A stretch of DNA of 64,000 nucleotides from assembly GCA_947243855.1 (NCBI GenBank), contig CAMXIK010000001.1, positions 204,775 through 268,774 on the forward strand. Direction: 5' to 3'. The notes beneath the pieces were generated by a model. The model saw only the letters and a program-made list of their open reading frames with translations. It was not told the DNA's origin and searched no databases. The first letter of the stretch is position 1, and every line of letters begins with the position of its first letter. The translations under genes and the position numbers were made by a program. Below are positions 17,129-27,357 of the stretch, piece after piece. Source of the stretch: an uncultured Lachnospiraceae bacterium. GTDB taxonomy: Bacteria; Bacillota; Clostridia; Lachnospirales; Lachnospiraceae.

Positions 17129-17587
17129 ATGACGAAAGAAGTATTATTGACGTTGCAGGGGCTGCAGTTCGATCAGCGGGAGGAGAACGCCGACAAGATC
17201 GAGACGGTCACGGTAGGCGATTATTTTAAGAAAAACGACAGACATTACGTGATCTATGAAGAAGTCACGGAGGGGTTCGACCGTCCCACGAAAAACCGCC
17301 TCAAATTCAGCGAGCATATGGTGGAACTGACCCGCAACGGACTGGTCAACGTACATATGATTTTTCAGGAAAATAAAAAGAATCTGTCCAACTATAACAC
17401 ACCTTTCGGACAGATTTTGGTGGGCATTGATACCAAACAGATCAAAATCGACGAGAGAGAAGACAACATTGTCGTAGACGTGGACTATGCCCTCGATATT
17501 AATTACGAGTTTCTTTCCGACTGCCATATTAAAATTGATATCCGTCCCAAAGACATAGAAAACGGCGGCTTCACGCTGCTTTCGTGA
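17129..17587 (+). CDS. DUF1934 (YwiB-like) family protein
   Basis: A 152-residue cytoplasmic beta-barrel (calycin-like) protein. The YEEVTEGFDRPTKNRLKF, FGQILVGIDTKQIKI and VDVDYALDINYEF segments are typical of DUF1934. No enzymatic function is established; a possible role in small-molecule binding is inferred from fold. ATG 17129 follows AGAGGTAAAATGAT. It lies 12 bases behind murI and probably shares its transcript. A hairpin covers its last codons and serves the convergent gene. Confidence 0.88.
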   Translation: MTKEVLLTLQGLQFDQREENADKIETVTVGDYFKKNDRHYVIYEEVTEGFDRPTKNRLKFSEHMVELTRNGLVNVHMIFQENKKNLSNYNTPFGQILVGIDTKQIKIDEREDNIVVDVDYALDINYEFLSDCHIKIDIRPKDIENGGFTLLS

Positions 17588-17594
17588 AACCGCC
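17564..17594 (-). terminator. Terminator for the convergent minus-strand gene
   Basis: GGCGGCTTCACG (17564-17575) pairs with CGTGAAACCGCC (17583-17594) with one mismatch around a 7-nt loop. Read on the minus strand it is followed by GTTTTCT, so it fits the gene ending at 17601. It overlaps the DUF1934 stop codon. Confidence 0.55.
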
Positions 17595-17600
17595 AAGCTA

Positions 17601-18077
17601 TCACTTTACGGGCTTCGCGCCCGCCTTTTCCTGTGCTTTTTCCACCATCTGTTTAAACTTGCTCTTTTTCTTCTGCTCTACGACAACCGGTTTGCCGTGC
17701 AGTCCCTTTACCCCGGTAATATAAATTCCGCTTACTACGGCTTTTACTTCCTTTTTAACGGGAACGGAGTCAAAGATGCTTTCCTCGCAGATCAGGGTCA
17801 TGATCTGAGGGCCGACCTTGGCTTTTACAACGGGAAGCTTGGAGCTTCGCAGAAGCTTGGGCGTCTGCTCCACGACTACCTGTGGAAGACCGGCGTCTTT
17901 TAGCTTCATCCTTTTTTTGTCAATGACCAGCATGGATATGGTCTGCTTCATCGCGTCGATCTGTTCCTGCTGTTCGCTTTGCTTTTTCTGCGCTTTCTTT
18001 CCAAGGAAATATAACACGACCACGGCGACAAGAAGAACCGCCAGGATCACCAATAAAACAATTGTAACTGTACTCAT
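17601..18077 (-). CDS. Membrane-anchored protein of unknown function
   Basis: A 158-residue protein with one N-terminal membrane helix (residues 4-26, Val/Leu-rich), a short coiled-coil stretch (QKKQSEQQEQIDAMKQ, about 30-48) and a C-terminal soluble domain of about 85 residues ending in a lysine-rich tail. I do not recognise a named family. The N-out or N-in topology cannot be decided. ATG 18077 was chosen because GGAGG lies 7 bases upstream; the frame extends to 18176 without a site. A hairpin terminator follows. Confidence 0.75.
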   Translation of the reverse strand: MSTVTIVLLVILAVLLVAVVVLYFLGKKAQKKQSEQQEQIDAMKQTISMLVIDKKRMKLKDAGLPQVVVEQTPKLLRSSKLPVVKAKVGPQIMTLICEESIFDSVPVKKEVKAVVSGIYITGVKGLHGKPVVVEQKKKSKFKQMVEKAQEKAGAKPVK

Positions 18078-18180
18078 CCGATAGCCTCCATTTTCGATAG
18101 TTAACGGTTTGTTATGCCGTTTTCTAGAATCACTGCATGTATTGGATATTTTATCATTGATTCCTAGGTTGCGCAAGCTA

Positions 18181-19368
18181 TTATGAGGAGACTCTTTTTG
18201 ATTTTCGACAAAGCAGGACGCTGATTAATAACAGGATTGGAAAAACGATGCCTGCCAGAACGCCTATTTTCAGGTTGTCGTTAAGCGCGCCGGACACCAT
18301 GCCGACTAACGTAGGCCCGCCCGAGCAGCCGATATCCCCGCCAAGGGCCAGCAGGGCGAACATGGCCGTCCCGCCTCTGGGTAAGGCGGCGGAGGCCTTG
18401 CTGAACGTTCCCGGCCACATAATGCCTACCGACAGGCCGCAGACAGCGCAGAAAATCAGGCTGAGCTGGGGAAGAGGCGAAAGGGAAATCCCCAGATAGG
18501 ACACAATACAAAGAAAGCTGCTATAAATCATAAAGCGGTCCAGATGAATGCGGTCGCCGTATTTTCCGTAAAAGAGTCTGGATGTGCCCATCAGGATGGC
18601 GAAAGCCATAGGCCCGGCAAGGTCGCCCGCCGTTTTGGAGATGCCGAGTCCCTTTTCCGCAAAGGTGGAAGCCCATTGGCTGACTGCCTGCTCGCTGGCT
18701 CCCGCGCAGATCATCATGATCAGCAAAACCCAGAATACCCGAATCCGAAATAATTCTTTGATCTGTAATCCGGTTTCCCCTTCCTCCATCAGCGGCGCGA
18801 TAGGAACCCGCGCAAATACAAAGGCGTTGCCAAGGGGGATCAAGGCCCAGAACCATGCCAGCAGTTTCCAGTTTTCAATGCCTGCCAGATGGAAAAACAG
18901 GGTGGAAACCAATACGACGCCCGCATGGCCCCAGCAGTAAAAAGAATGCAGCAGACTCATGGCTTTCGCCTTGTTGTCGGAGGGACACGACTCCATCACC
19001 GGGCTGACAAGCACCTCCAGAAGGCCGCCGCCGACGGCATAAATCATGACTGCAAGTAATATGCCGATAAAGGGGGCGGGCAGGATTTCCGGCAGAACCG
19101 TAAGCAAAACCAATCCGGCCGCCGACAGGACGTGGGCGATGATCATGGAAGCGCGGTAGCCTATTTTATCCACAAAGCCTACGGAAAGCAGATCGATCAG
19201 CAGTTGGATTCCGAAATTGAATGTTACCAGCAGGGTAATCTGGGAAAGGGGAATCTGGTAACTGCGTTGAAAAAACAAAAACAGCAGCGGTGTAAAATTA
19301 TTGACAATGGCCTGCACGATATAGCCCACGAAGCAGGCTGTAATAGTTTTATTATATTGATTTTTCAT
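18181..19368 (-). CDS. Major facilitator superfamily transporter
   Basis: A 395-residue membrane carrier with about 12 predicted helices. The segment between helices 2 and 3 reads LSVGFVDKIGYRASMI, and MPFS-like repeats give the usual two six-helix halves. An SPVMESCPSDNKAKAMSLLH segment in the middle resembles fucose/glucose-type (FHS) carriers. Substrate is unknown. ATG 19368 has AAGGAGG seven bases upstream; the frame extends to 19428 without a site. No regulator or enzyme is beside it to suggest a substrate. Confidence 0.87.
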   Translation of the reverse strand: MKNQYNKTITACFVGYIVQAIVNNFTPLLFLFFQRSYQIPLSQITLLVTFNFGIQLLIDLLSVGFVDKIGYRASMIIAHVLSAAGLVLLTVLPEILPAPFIGILLAVMIYAVGGGLLEVLVSPVMESCPSDNKAKAMSLLHSFYCWGHAGVVLVSTLFFHLAGIENWKLLAWFWALIPLGNAFVFARVPIAPLMEEGETGLQIKELFRIRVFWVLLIMMICAGASEQAVSQWASTFAEKGLGISKTAGDLAGPMAFAILMGTSRLFYGKYGDRIHLDRFMIYSSFLCIVSYLGISLSPLPQLSLIFCAVCGLSVGIMWPGTFSKASAALPRGGTAMFALLALGGDIGCSGGPTLVGMVSGALNDNLKIGVLAGIVFPILLLISVLLCRKSKRVSS

Positions 19369-19527
19369 AAGCTTGCCCTCCTTACAGATGGAAGTATATC
19401 GTATTTCTTTTGACAAGTCATGATACAAAATGACCGATTTCTAGTATAATATCGCCATTTTCTGTTTCGGGAGCAGTTTTCGGTTCCGCGGACTGTCAAG
19501 CGGGCATGGGTGATTGTTCTGCGGATA

Positions 19528-19557
19528 TGGACAAATTCAGGATATCTGTGCTATAGT
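19528..19557 (+). promoter_or_regulatory. Probable promoter for the trigger-factor-like lipoprotein
   Basis: TGGACA at 19528-19533 and TATAGT at 19552-19557 are 18 bases apart, 41 bases before the gene start. Confidence 0.5.
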
Positions 19558-19598
19558 AGAAACTGTATTTATGAATGAAAAGAGGTCATGAGGAGACA

Positions 19599-20693
19599 AT
19601 GAAAAGAAAACTTTATGTGTTGGCAGCGATGCTAATTTCATCGCTGTTTCTGACTGCCTGCGGCAGCAAAGAGTATTTGAAGGATATCAAGGCCGAGAAG
19701 TACGTGGCCTTGGGCGATTATAAGGGCGTTGAGGTTTCGGTAGAGAAAACGGAGGTGCCGGAAGGCGCGGTGGAGAAATTTATTGAGGGAAATTTCCTTG
19801 CCGCGAAGGCCGAAAAGGTGCCTGTGACAGGCAGGCCGGTTCAAGCGGGAGATATTGTCAACATTGACTTTGTCGGATATCAGGACGGAGTTGCTTTCGA
19901 CGGCGGCACTGGCGAGGACTATGACTTGACCATCGGTTCGGGACGGTTTATCGATGGCTTTGAAGATGGGCTGGTCGGCGCCAATGAAGGAGACAAGGTA
20001 AGCCTTGACTTGAAGTTCCCTGATCCCTATGATCCTAATCCGGATCTGGCGGGGGCGCCCGTGGTGTTCGAGGTGACTGTAAACAGCATTAGCGAGAACA
20101 AACTGCCGGAATTGACGGACGAGCTGGTAAAACAGCTAGCCGAAGAAGGGTATCAGGTGGGAACCTGTCAGACTGCCGCCGAGCTGCGGGATTGGATTCG
20201 TGAGCTTTATGACCAGTCGGCGCAGAGCGATTACGAAAACCGGCTGGAGACGGCGCTGGCTTCCTCCATTATGGATAGCAGCACCTTTGAGGAACTGCCG
20301 GAGGAGCTGGTAGCCCGTTATACTAAGAGCGTGGAGAACAACATGAGCGCCAAAGCCACCTCAGCAGGCATGACGCTGGCACAGTATATGCAGCTATATC
20401 AGGGGCTCGACGAGGCGGGATATCAGGCGGCCTTTGCGGAGAACGGCGCGCGGATGGCGAAACAGTATGTGATGTATCAGGCCATTGCTGATCAGGAGGG
20501 CCTAGCGCCCACCGAAGAGGAGATCGCAGAGGAAACCGCCGCTATCATGACATTTTATAACTATTCCTCCGAGGAAGAGCTGAAAAAGAGCGTGGATATG
20601 GAAGCCATCGGGGAAGATCTGATGCGGAAAAAGGTAGTGGCATTTTTAATAGAAAATGCAAATATTCAGGCGGCGTCGACGATTGCAGACTGA
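19599..20693 (+). CDS. Trigger-factor-like FKBP peptidyl-prolyl isomerase lipoprotein
   Basis: A 364-residue extracytoplasmic folding factor. The first 21 residues form a lipoprotein signal with lipobox LTAC, so the mature protein would be lipidated at Cys21. Residues about 75-165 form an FKBP domain ([48 protein letters not shown]), and the rest is helical like the trigger factor C-terminal chaperone arms. The ribosome-binding N-domain of true trigger factor is missing and replaced by the signal. It probably plays the PrsA-like role of folding exported proteins. ATG 19599 has GAGGAG at good spacing. Confidence 0.88.
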   Translation: MKRKLYVLAAMLISSLFLTACGSKEYLKDIKAEKYVALGDYKGVEVSVEKTEVPEGAVEKFIEGNFLAAKAEKVPVTGRPVQAGDIVNIDFVGYQDGVAFDGGTGEDYDLTIGSGRFIDGFEDGLVGANEGDKVSLDLKFPDPYDPNPDLAGAPVVFEVTVNSISENKLPELTDELVKQLAEEGYQVGTCQTAAELRDWIRELYDQSAQSDYENRLETALASSIMDSSTFEELPEELVARYTKSVENNMSAKATSAGMTLAQYMQLYQGLDEAGYQAAFAENGARMAKQYVMYQAIADQEGLAPTEEEIAEETAAIMTFYNYSSEEELKKSVDMEAIGEDLMRKKVVAFLIENANIQAASTIAD

Positions 20694-20752
20694 CAAAGCG
20701 TAACGGCAGCCGGGAGCAGATAACAGGAACGGGAAGAAAACAGGGGGTAACT

Positions 20753-22144
20753 ATGGACTTAACGGATATCAGGGATTTATATCGTGACAGTGAAGCGTAT
20801 TTTGACAAGGAGGTAACGGTCGGCGGCTGGATCAGGAGTATCAGGGATTCCAAAACCTTCGGCTTTATCGTGGTGAACGACGGCACGTTTTTTGAGCCGC
20901 TGCAGATTGTGTATGCGGATGGGCTGGACAATTTTGAGGCCATATCCAAACTGAACGTGGGTTCGGCGATTGTGGCCCGGGGAAAGATCGTGGCGACGCC
21001 GCAGGCGAAGCAGAAGTTTGAGATGCAGGCGGAGGAGATTATTGTGGAGGGCGTTTCCACAGCGGATTATCCTTTGCAGAAAAAACGGCACAGCTTTGAA
21101 TATCTGCGCACCATTTCCCATCTGCGCCCTAGAACCAATACGTTTCAGGCGGTATTCCGGGTGCGCTCTCTGATCGCCTATGCGATCCACACGTTCTTTC
21201 AGGAGAGGGGATTTGTCTATGTGCACACGCCTATCATTACGGGAAGCGACTGCGAGGGCGCAGGCGAAATGTTTCAGGTGACCACCATGGATTTAAACAA
21301 TCTGCCGACGACGGAGGACGGGCAGGTGGATTACAGTCTGGATTTTTTCGGGAAACCCACGAATCTGACTGTGAGCGGACAGCTTAATGTGGAGACTTAT
21401 GCGTTTGCTTTTAAGAATGTATATACGTTCGGCCCTACGTTCCGGGCGGAAAATTCTAACACCACCAGACATGCGGCGGAGTTTTGGATGATCGAGCCGG
21501 AGATGGCTTTCGCGGATCTGACGGACGATATGATGGTGGCGGAGGCGATGTTAAAGCATATTATCCGCTATGTGTTGGAACATGCGCCGGAAGAAATGAA
21601 TTTCTTTAATCAGTTTGTGGATAAGGGTCTGATCGAACGGTTGAACCATGTGTTACACTCCGATTTTGCCCACGTGACTTACACGGAGGCCATTGAGATT
21701 TTGAAGAAGCACAACGACAGTTTTGAGTATAAGGTGGAGTGGGGCTGCGATTTGCAGACGGAGCACGAAAGATTCTTGACGGAGCAGGAGTTTAAGCGTC
21801 CAGTATTTGTGACGGATTACCCGAAGGAGATCAAGGCTTTTTATATGAAGCTGAATGAGGACGGTAAAACGGTTGCAGCCATGGACTGCCTAGTGCCGGG
21901 CATTGGAGAGATCATCGGCGGCAGCCAGAGGGAGGACGATTTGGCCCTGTTGGAGCGCAGGATGGACGAGCTGGGACTCAATAAAGAAGATTACCAGTTT
22001 TATCTGGATCTTCGCAAGTACGGTTCCGCCAGACACGCGGGTTTTGGATTGGGATTCGAGCGCTGTGTGATGTATCTGACGGGAATGGGCAATATCCGGG
22101 ACGTGATTCCTTTTCCGAGGACGGTAAATAACTGCGAACTGTAA
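20753..22144 (+). CDS. asnS: Asparagine--tRNA ligase
   Basis: A 463-residue class IIb synthetase that charges tRNA-Asn with asparagine. It has the N-terminal OB-fold anticodon domain (about residues 15-105; [18 protein letters not shown]), motif 2 ([20 protein letters not shown]) and motif 3 ([19 protein letters not shown]). The asparagine-type rather than aspartate-type identity follows from overall length and the [11 protein letters not shown] segment. ATG 20753 follows CAGGGGGTAACT. It lies 59 bases after the lipoprotein gene. Length is normal. Confidence 0.97.
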   Translation: MDLTDIRDLYRDSEAYFDKEVTVGGWIRSIRDSKTFGFIVVNDGTFFEPLQIVYADGLDNFEAISKLNVGSAIVARGKIVATPQAKQKFEMQAEEIIVEGVSTADYPLQKKRHSFEYLRTISHLRPRTNTFQAVFRVRSLIAYAIHTFFQERGFVYVHTPIITGSDCEGAGEMFQVTTMDLNNLPTTEDGQVDYSLDFFGKPTNLTVSGQLNVETYAFAFKNVYTFGPTFRAENSNTTRHAAEFWMIEPEMAFADLTDDMMVAEAMLKHIIRYVLEHAPEEMNFFNQFVDKGLIERLNHVLHSDFAHVTYTEAIEILKKHNDSFEYKVEWGCDLQTEHERFLTEQEFKRPVFVTDYPKEIKAFYMKLNEDGKTVAAMDCLVPGIGEIIGGSQREDDLALLERRMDELGLNKEDYQFYLDLRKYGSARHAGFGLGFERCVMYLTGMGNIRDVIPFPRTVNNCEL

Positions 22145-22194
22145 TCGTGTGAAAAAACGTGCATTCTCCGCATGATGTAAGAACGGATGCTAAG

Positions 22195-23424
22195 ATGAAG
22201 AAGAGCTTAAAGAGACGGTTGTATCTTGTATTTACATTACTATTGTGTCTTTCAGTGGTAGACCCGATTTCGGCTACCACTATTTCCGATTTGAAAGAGG
22301 ACGTGAAAAAAAATCAGTCGCACTTGAAAAACGCCCAGCAGAAGATTTCCGACGCGGAGGAAGCGCAGGAGGGCGTGGGGGAAGAGATCGATGAGATGGA
22401 CGCGGAGCTGGTGAGCCTGCTTACGGACATCGAGCTGATCGAGGACGCCATCGAGGAGAAAGAAGAGGATATCGCGCAGACGCAGATCGATCTGGAAGCG
22501 GCTGTGGCCGAGAAGGACGAGCAGTACGAGTCCATGAAAATCCGAATCCAGTTTATGTATGAGAAGGGCGATTCTTCCTATCTGCATATCTTTTTCGGCG
22601 CAGGCAATATGGGCGATATGGTGAACCGCGCCAACTATGTGGAGGAGCTGTATGATTATGACCGGAAGCTCCTTGCCGAGTATGAGGAGACGGTACATCG
22701 TGTGGAGGAGATACAGGACAGGCTCGAGGAAGATAAGTCCGAGCTGGAAACTTCCAGAACGGAATTACAGGAGGGGCAGCAATATCTGGAAGAGATGCTT
22801 GCCCAGAAGAAAACGGAATACGAAAATTACGGCGTGATGCTGAGTAAGGCGAAGCAGGAGGCGGCCACTTACACGGCCAAGATCAAGCAGGAGACGGCAC
22901 AGATCAAAAAGCTTGAGGAAGAAGAACGCAGGCGCAGGGAGGAAGAGGAGAGAAAGAGAAAAGAGGAGGAAGAACGGCGCAGAAAAGAACAGGAGGCGCT
23001 GATGGCGAGTCAAGACGACGATGACGACGACGGAGATTCTGATAGCCATGAGGAGGAAAAGCCAGTCGTTTCCGGCGGAAGCGGTAAGGGAGCGGATATC
23101 GCCAATTATGCCTGCAAGTTTATCGGCAATCCCTATGTTGCGGGCGGTACCAGTCTGACAAACGGGGCGGATTGTTCCGGCTTTGTGATGTCGGTCTATA
23201 AGAATTTCGGTATTAACCTTCCCCGAAGCTCCTATGCACAGTCAACGGTCGGTAAGGGGGTGTCTTACTCCGAAGCAAGACCGGGAGATGTGATTTACTA
23301 CGGCGGCCATGTGGGTATCTACATAGGAAACGGACAGATCGTACATGCCAGCACGGAGCGGACGGGGATTAAGATTACTTCCGCGACGTATCGGAGTATC
23401 ATTACGGTGAGGCGGATTGTGTAG
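22195..23424 (+). CDS. NlpC/P60 peptidoglycan endopeptidase with coiled-coil domain
   Basis: A 409-residue secreted cell-wall hydrolase of the CwlO/PcsB-type layout. A signal peptide (about residues 1-29) is followed by a long coiled coil (about 35-275), an acidic linker with a run of Asp, and a C-terminal NlpC/P60 domain (about 305-409). Catalytic residues are Cys327 (NGADCSGF), His372 (GGHVGIYIG) and His384 (IVHAS). In relatives the coiled coil docks to FtsEX, which activates the enzyme at division. ATG 22195 is preferred because the signal peptide begins there; ribosome site GGATG is weak. A terminator follows. Confidence 0.93.
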   Translation: MKKSLKRRLYLVFTLLLCLSVVDPISATTISDLKEDVKKNQSHLKNAQQKISDAEEAQEGVGEEIDEMDAELVSLLTDIELIEDAIEEKEEDIAQTQIDLEAAVAEKDEQYESMKIRIQFMYEKGDSSYLHIFFGAGNMGDMVNRANYVEELYDYDRKLLAEYEETVHRVEEIQDRLEEDKSELETSRTELQEGQQYLEEMLAQKKTEYENYGVMLSKAKQEAATYTAKIKQETAQIKKLEEEERRRREEEERKRKEEEERRRKEQEALMASQDDDDDDGDSDSHEEEKPVVSGGSGKGADIANYACKFIGNPYVAGGTSLTNGADCSGFVMSVYKNFGINLPRSSYAQSTVGKGVSYSEARPGDVIYYGGHVGIYIGNGQIVHASTERTGIKITSATYRSIITVRRIV

Positions 23425-23433
23425 CATTTTCAA

Positions 23434-23480
23434 AACAGATGCAGAAATCATAAAGAGATTTCCACATCTGTTTGCTTTTT
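23434..23480 (+). terminator. Rho-independent terminator after the NlpC/P60 gene
   Basis: AACAGATG (from 23434) pairs with CATCTGTT, and GAAATC pairs with GATTTC inside it, separated by a 2-nt bulge on each side; a 7-nt loop and TTGCTTTTT follow. Confidence 0.75.
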
Positions 23481-23527
23481 GGAGAAAAAGCTGGAATAGA
23501 TGATCTTATGATAACGGGGAGATAGAA

Positions 23528-24748
23528 ATGTTTAGTTATATCAAATCTGATTTGAAGAGAAGACGGGCGGCAAATCTGGTTACGACAGGAATCAGTTTTA
23601 TGCTGGTGCTTCTTTTAAACCTGTATTTCGGGAGCATACGCAGTTATCAAACACAGTTGACGGAACTGGCGGAGAATGTGCCGATTTTTTGTCAAGTGAC
23701 CAATCTGAACGGCACGCTGGGAAATGGTCTGTTTATCTCGGAACGGGTGGTGGAGGCGTTGGAGCAGTCCAGTCAGGTAAAGGACTTGTCATATATGACG
23801 GTTATGATGGCTGGGGAAGGAGATTTTCAGGAGGCCGAATATTCCAAGCATTTAAACTTGTATGTGGCGGGTGCGAACAATGCGGAAGCGGTGGGAGAAC
23901 TCACTAACGATATGATACATATGGAGTCGCAGGATGCGGATTCCTTTTTTGCCTCTGACAAAATGGAGTGCATCGTCAACGAGAAGGAGCTTGCAAAACG
24001 GGGATGGAAGGTCGGGGATCAAATTACCTTGAAATGTTATTATTACGATCCCGCCAGTGAATTTCATAAAGTCGACATTCATCCTATGGGCGGCGTGGCG
24101 GAGGTTACCGTTGTGGGAACGATGGAAGAAACGACGGGTAAGACCAATGCCATCAGGACGGATGTGGTGATTCCCGGAAAGACGGCGAGAAATCTGTTTG
24201 CACAGTTTGGGCTTAGTTTTTTTGCAGACATGGTTACCTTTCATGTGAGAAATCCGCTTCAGTTGAACAGCTTTAAGGAGGAGATGCGCGATATTGGTTT
24301 GATGGAGACGTCCGCTGAGGCGGGGGATTCCTACACTGGCCGCGCGCTGACAGTCCGTGACGGCGATTTTATTGCCAGCGCTACGCATTTAAGGCGTTCC
24401 ATAGAACTGCTGCAGTCTTTTTTGCCGGCGGTGTGCATTCTTGTCTTGCTGATCGGTTACGTGGTGAGTTATCTTGCCGGCAATAGCAGGAGGGAAGAGT
24501 TTGCCCTTATGCGTCTGCAGGGCGTGAAGAAGTTTCAGGCGGCGTTTCTGTTTCTGGCGGAGCAGATGCTGTTGGTTTTGATAGGAAATGTGGTGGGAGA
24601 TCTGGCGGCGGCGCCGATTGTGGAGACGCTTTCCGGGCTGTTTGTTGTGAACGGCGTGCTGCTGGCTGCATACTTGATTGGCGCGGCGGCAGCTTACGGA
24701 CGGATGAGCAGGGGAAGCGTGGTATATCTGTTGTCTGCACAACATTAA
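23528..24748 (+). CDS. ABC transporter permease, FtsX-like
   Basis: A 406-residue permease of the FtsX/MacB type: one N-terminal helix (about residues 16-36), a large extracytoplasmic domain (about 40-285) and three C-terminal helices (about 295-395). The HLRRSIELLQSFLPAVCILV segment leads into the helix bundle. With the ATPase at 24783 and the second permease at 25457 it forms a heteromeric transporter. FtsX-type systems usually drive periplasmic or surface processes or peptide export rather than import. ATG 23528 follows GGGGAGATAGAA. The start of an operon is likely, after the terminator at 23.4 kb. Confidence 0.85.
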   Translation: MFSYIKSDLKRRRAANLVTTGISFMLVLLLNLYFGSIRSYQTQLTELAENVPIFCQVTNLNGTLGNGLFISERVVEALEQSSQVKDLSYMTVMMAGEGDFQEAEYSKHLNLYVAGANNAEAVGELTNDMIHMESQDADSFFASDKMECIVNEKELAKRGWKVGDQITLKCYYYDPASEFHKVDIHPMGGVAEVTVVGTMEETTGKTNAIRTDVVIPGKTARNLFAQFGLSFFADMVTFHVRNPLQLNSFKEEMRDIGLMETSAEAGDSYTGRALTVRDGDFIASATHLRRSIELLQSFLPAVCILVLLIGYVVSYLAGNSRREEFALMRLQGVKKFQAAFLFLAEQMLLVLIGNVVGDLAAAPIVETLSGLFVVNGVLLAAYLIGAAAAYGRMSRGSVVYLLSAQH

Positions 24749-24782
24749 AGGAAGTGTAAGAACAGGGGAGGGAAGGGAAACT

Positions 24783-25460
24783 ATGGGTAACATGATAGAA
24801 GCGGAAAAGATCGGCTATGTATATCAATCAAAATACCAGAAAACAAAAGCGCTGACGGAGGTAAGCTGTTCCTTCGAACAGGGCAGGGTCTATGCGATCA
24901 CGGGAAAGTCCGGCAGCGGTAAGAGTACCTTCCTTTCCCTGCTGGCAGGGCTTGATGTGCCAACGGAAGGGAACCTTTATATCGACGGAAAGGAGATTCG
25001 GGAAATAGACCGGGATGCGTACCGAATGAATCAGGCTTCCGTGATCTATCAAGCGTTCCATTTGTTTCCCCTTCTCACAGTGTTAGAGAACGTGATGTTT
25101 CCCATGGAGCTGCAGCATGTGGCGAAAAAGGAAAGGAAGGAGCGGGCACAGGCGTATTTGTCCAAAGTGGGTCTGCCCGACGCCCTGTACGGGAAGATGC
25201 CGAATATGATCAGCGGCGGCGAACAGCAGCGGGTGGCCATTGCCAGAGCCATGGCTTCCGGGGGTCAGATTCTTTTGGCGGACGAGCCTACGGGAAATCT
25301 GGACAGTCAGAATGAGGCTGTGATCGTGGAGCTGCTTTGCAAAATGGCCCACGAGGAAAACTATGCAGTGATCGTGGTGACCCATAATGACAAAGTGGCC
25401 GAGGCGGCGGATGTAGTCTACGGGATGTCAGATGGGCGCTTGGAGGTGGTGCGCGGATGA
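24783..25460 (+). CDS. ABC transporter ATP-binding protein (MacB/LolD type)
   Basis: A 225-residue ATPase with Walker A GKSGSGKSTF, Q-loop, signature ISGGEQQRVAIARAM, Walker B ILLADEPTGNLD and switch histidine VVTHND. The IDGKEIREIDRDAYRMNQAS insertion after Walker A is typical of the LolD/MacB/BceA branch that works with FtsX-like permeases. It overlaps the second permease by four bases (ATGA), so the three genes are one unit. ATG 24783 has GGGAGGGAAGGG upstream; an inner ATG at 24792 is possible. Confidence 0.93.
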   Translation: MGNMIEAEKIGYVYQSKYQKTKALTEVSCSFEQGRVYAITGKSGSGKSTFLSLLAGLDVPTEGNLYIDGKEIREIDRDAYRMNQASVIYQAFHLFPLLTVLENVMFPMELQHVAKKERKERAQAYLSKVGLPDALYGKMPNMISGGEQQRVAIARAMASGGQILLADEPTGNLDSQNEAVIVELLCKMAHEENYAVIVVTHNDKVAEAADVVYGMSDGRLEVVRG

Positions 25461-27325
25461 GAAACAGCTTAAAACAGATGATGCGCACGCCTGTACGTAC
25501 GATTTTATTTCTCGGCCTGATGATATTTGCGGCGCTTTTAATGACGCTGGGCGCCTGTATTTGGCTGAAAGGGACGCGCACGATGGCACAGTATGAGGAT
25601 CGCTTTATGACTGTCGGGACGGTGCGGCAGATACCGGATTCCTTTGAGCAGGAGCTTGTTTGGAACGCGGAGACAAAAGATTATGAAGTGAAGAAAAACG
25701 CACAGTACAGTCATTACTATACGCCGGAGGATCTGCTTTTCGATGGGGCGGCGTATATCGCCGGGCCGGAGCAGAGGGCGTTTTATATCTCATATCAGCC
25801 GGAATATGTAACGATGTCAAAAAGCATGGGGGATGGAATTGGGTGGGCAACCCTGTTTGCGGAGTTTTCTCCCGTGGAGGATTGTATGCCGGACGAGTCG
25901 GTGAAGATTGAGATCACGAAGGTGATCGGCGGCGATCCCCGTCTGGAGGGCGTGGTGGATTACTTCTGCGACCATCATAATCCGACACCGGAAATGCTAT
26001 ACAAGGATAAGACTTATGTGGCGATGATGGGACATCAGGCTTCTTATATACACGGCAGGGCCTATGAGGAGAAAATGCAGTCGAAAGACGAGGTATATAT
26101 CGGTCTGGAGATGGTGCCGTTCTCGTTGGAATCAGACCTTCTCCTGCCGGACGGAAGCCGGCCGGAGGATGTGTTCCGGAGCGGACAGAAGATTTTTGAA
26201 GTCACAGACGGCTTTTATGAGACGGAGGCTGGGCGTAGAATCCTGAATCTGGCGCAGACGGCATTGCTTTGGCGTGACTGCCAGCCGGTTACGGGCACGA
26301 ACCAGACTTCCCTGCTGATGCCTTTTTACAACGGAATGGCTTATATCTGCGAAGGGCGGGATATCAGTGAGGAGGAGTACGAAAAGGGAAGTAAGGTGTG
26401 CCTTGCGCCGAAAGCCTTTATGGAAAACAACGGGCTGTCTCTTGGCGATTCGGTGAAGGTGCGGCTGCGGTATACGGACAGGAAGATGAATGCGGGAAGA
26501 AAATTCTGGCTGGAAGGAAGTATCAATTTTTATACGGGACTGGTGGATACCGACGGCAATCCCCTCGAAGTGTTCGAGACCTCCGAGTATACGGTGGTGG
26601 GAATTTATGATGTCGCTTTCAGCGATGCGGAGAGCAAGTTTGCGCCGGGGGCGGACGAGCTGGTCGTGCCCATGGAGTCCATTGAGGCGCGGGACGGTGT
26701 GAACCTGATAAACTGCGGGCCTATGACGGACACGACAGCTTCTTTCCGGATTCCCAATGGGAGCATTGACGAGTTTTTGCGGGGGTGGGCGGCGTGCGGC
26801 ACGGATAAATTGGAGTTTACCTTCTATGATATGGGATATTCCCGGTTAAAGGAGGGAATCGATAACATGAAAGTCGTTTCCCTTGTGCTGCTGGCGGCCG
26901 GGGTGATTTTAACTGTGCTTTTGCTGTTCTTTTTCAGTCATTTGTTTATCACAAAGCAGGCGCAGCGGACAGCCGTCGAGCGGTCTCTCGGTATGCGCAA
27001 AGCAGCCTGCCGCTGGTCGATGTTATCGGGGTTTGCCCTGTTGGTTTTGCTGGGGAGTGTGCTTGGGGCTGTGTCGGGCTTTAGGATTTCTGCTAAAGTT
27101 TCCGCAGCCAATGCAGGAGAGACTTACTATGAGACGGCTTATACGGCGGGAGCGACCAATTTGGATCATGAAATCGCGGTGGAGGAAGCGGCGGACAGCG
27201 CAATGCCAGCAGTATGTTGTACGTTGTTCATTGTGGCAGCCGGGGTGACGATCGGCTGGGGAAAGATGAACAGAAGTTTGAGGCGTGAGCCTATGCAGCT
27301 TCTGGCGGAGAGGGCGGAGCAATAA
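25457..27325 (+). CDS. ABC transporter permease, FtsX-like, large extracellular domain
   Basis: A 622-residue permease. One helix (about residues 17-37) precedes a very large extracytoplasmic domain (about 40-470) and three C-terminal helices (about 475-605), with VERSLGMRKAACRWSMLSG as the typical cytoplasmic coupling segment. It is translationally coupled to the ATPase by an ATGA overlap. The larger outer domain than in its partner at 23528 suggests an asymmetric pair. The lar operon starts 33 bases after its stop, so read-through is likely. Confidence 0.86.
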   Translation: MRNSLKQMMRTPVRTILFLGLMIFAALLMTLGACIWLKGTRTMAQYEDRFMTVGTVRQIPDSFEQELVWNAETKDYEVKKNAQYSHYYTPEDLLFDGAAYIAGPEQRAFYISYQPEYVTMSKSMGDGIGWATLFAEFSPVEDCMPDESVKIEITKVIGGDPRLEGVVDYFCDHHNPTPEMLYKDKTYVAMMGHQASYIHGRAYEEKMQSKDEVYIGLEMVPFSLESDLLLPDGSRPEDVFRSGQKIFEVTDGFYETEAGRRILNLAQTALLWRDCQPVTGTNQTSLLMPFYNGMAYICEGRDISEEEYEKGSKVCLAPKAFMENNGLSLGDSVKVRLRYTDRKMNAGRKFWLEGSINFYTGLVDTDGNPLEVFETSEYTVVGIYDVAFSDAESKFAPGADELVVPMESIEARDGVNLINCGPMTDTTASFRIPNGSIDEFLRGWAACGTDKLEFTFYDMGYSRLKEGIDNMKVVSLVLLAAGVILTVLLLFFFSHLFITKQAQRTAVERSLGMRKAACRWSMLSGFALLVLLGSVLGAVSGFRISAKVSAANAGETYYETAYTAGATNLDHEIAVEEAADSAMPAVCCTLFIVAAGVTIGWGKMNRSLRREPMQLLAERAEQ

Positions 27326-27357
27326 GTCCGATTTGAATGGGTGTGGAGGTGAGCAGG

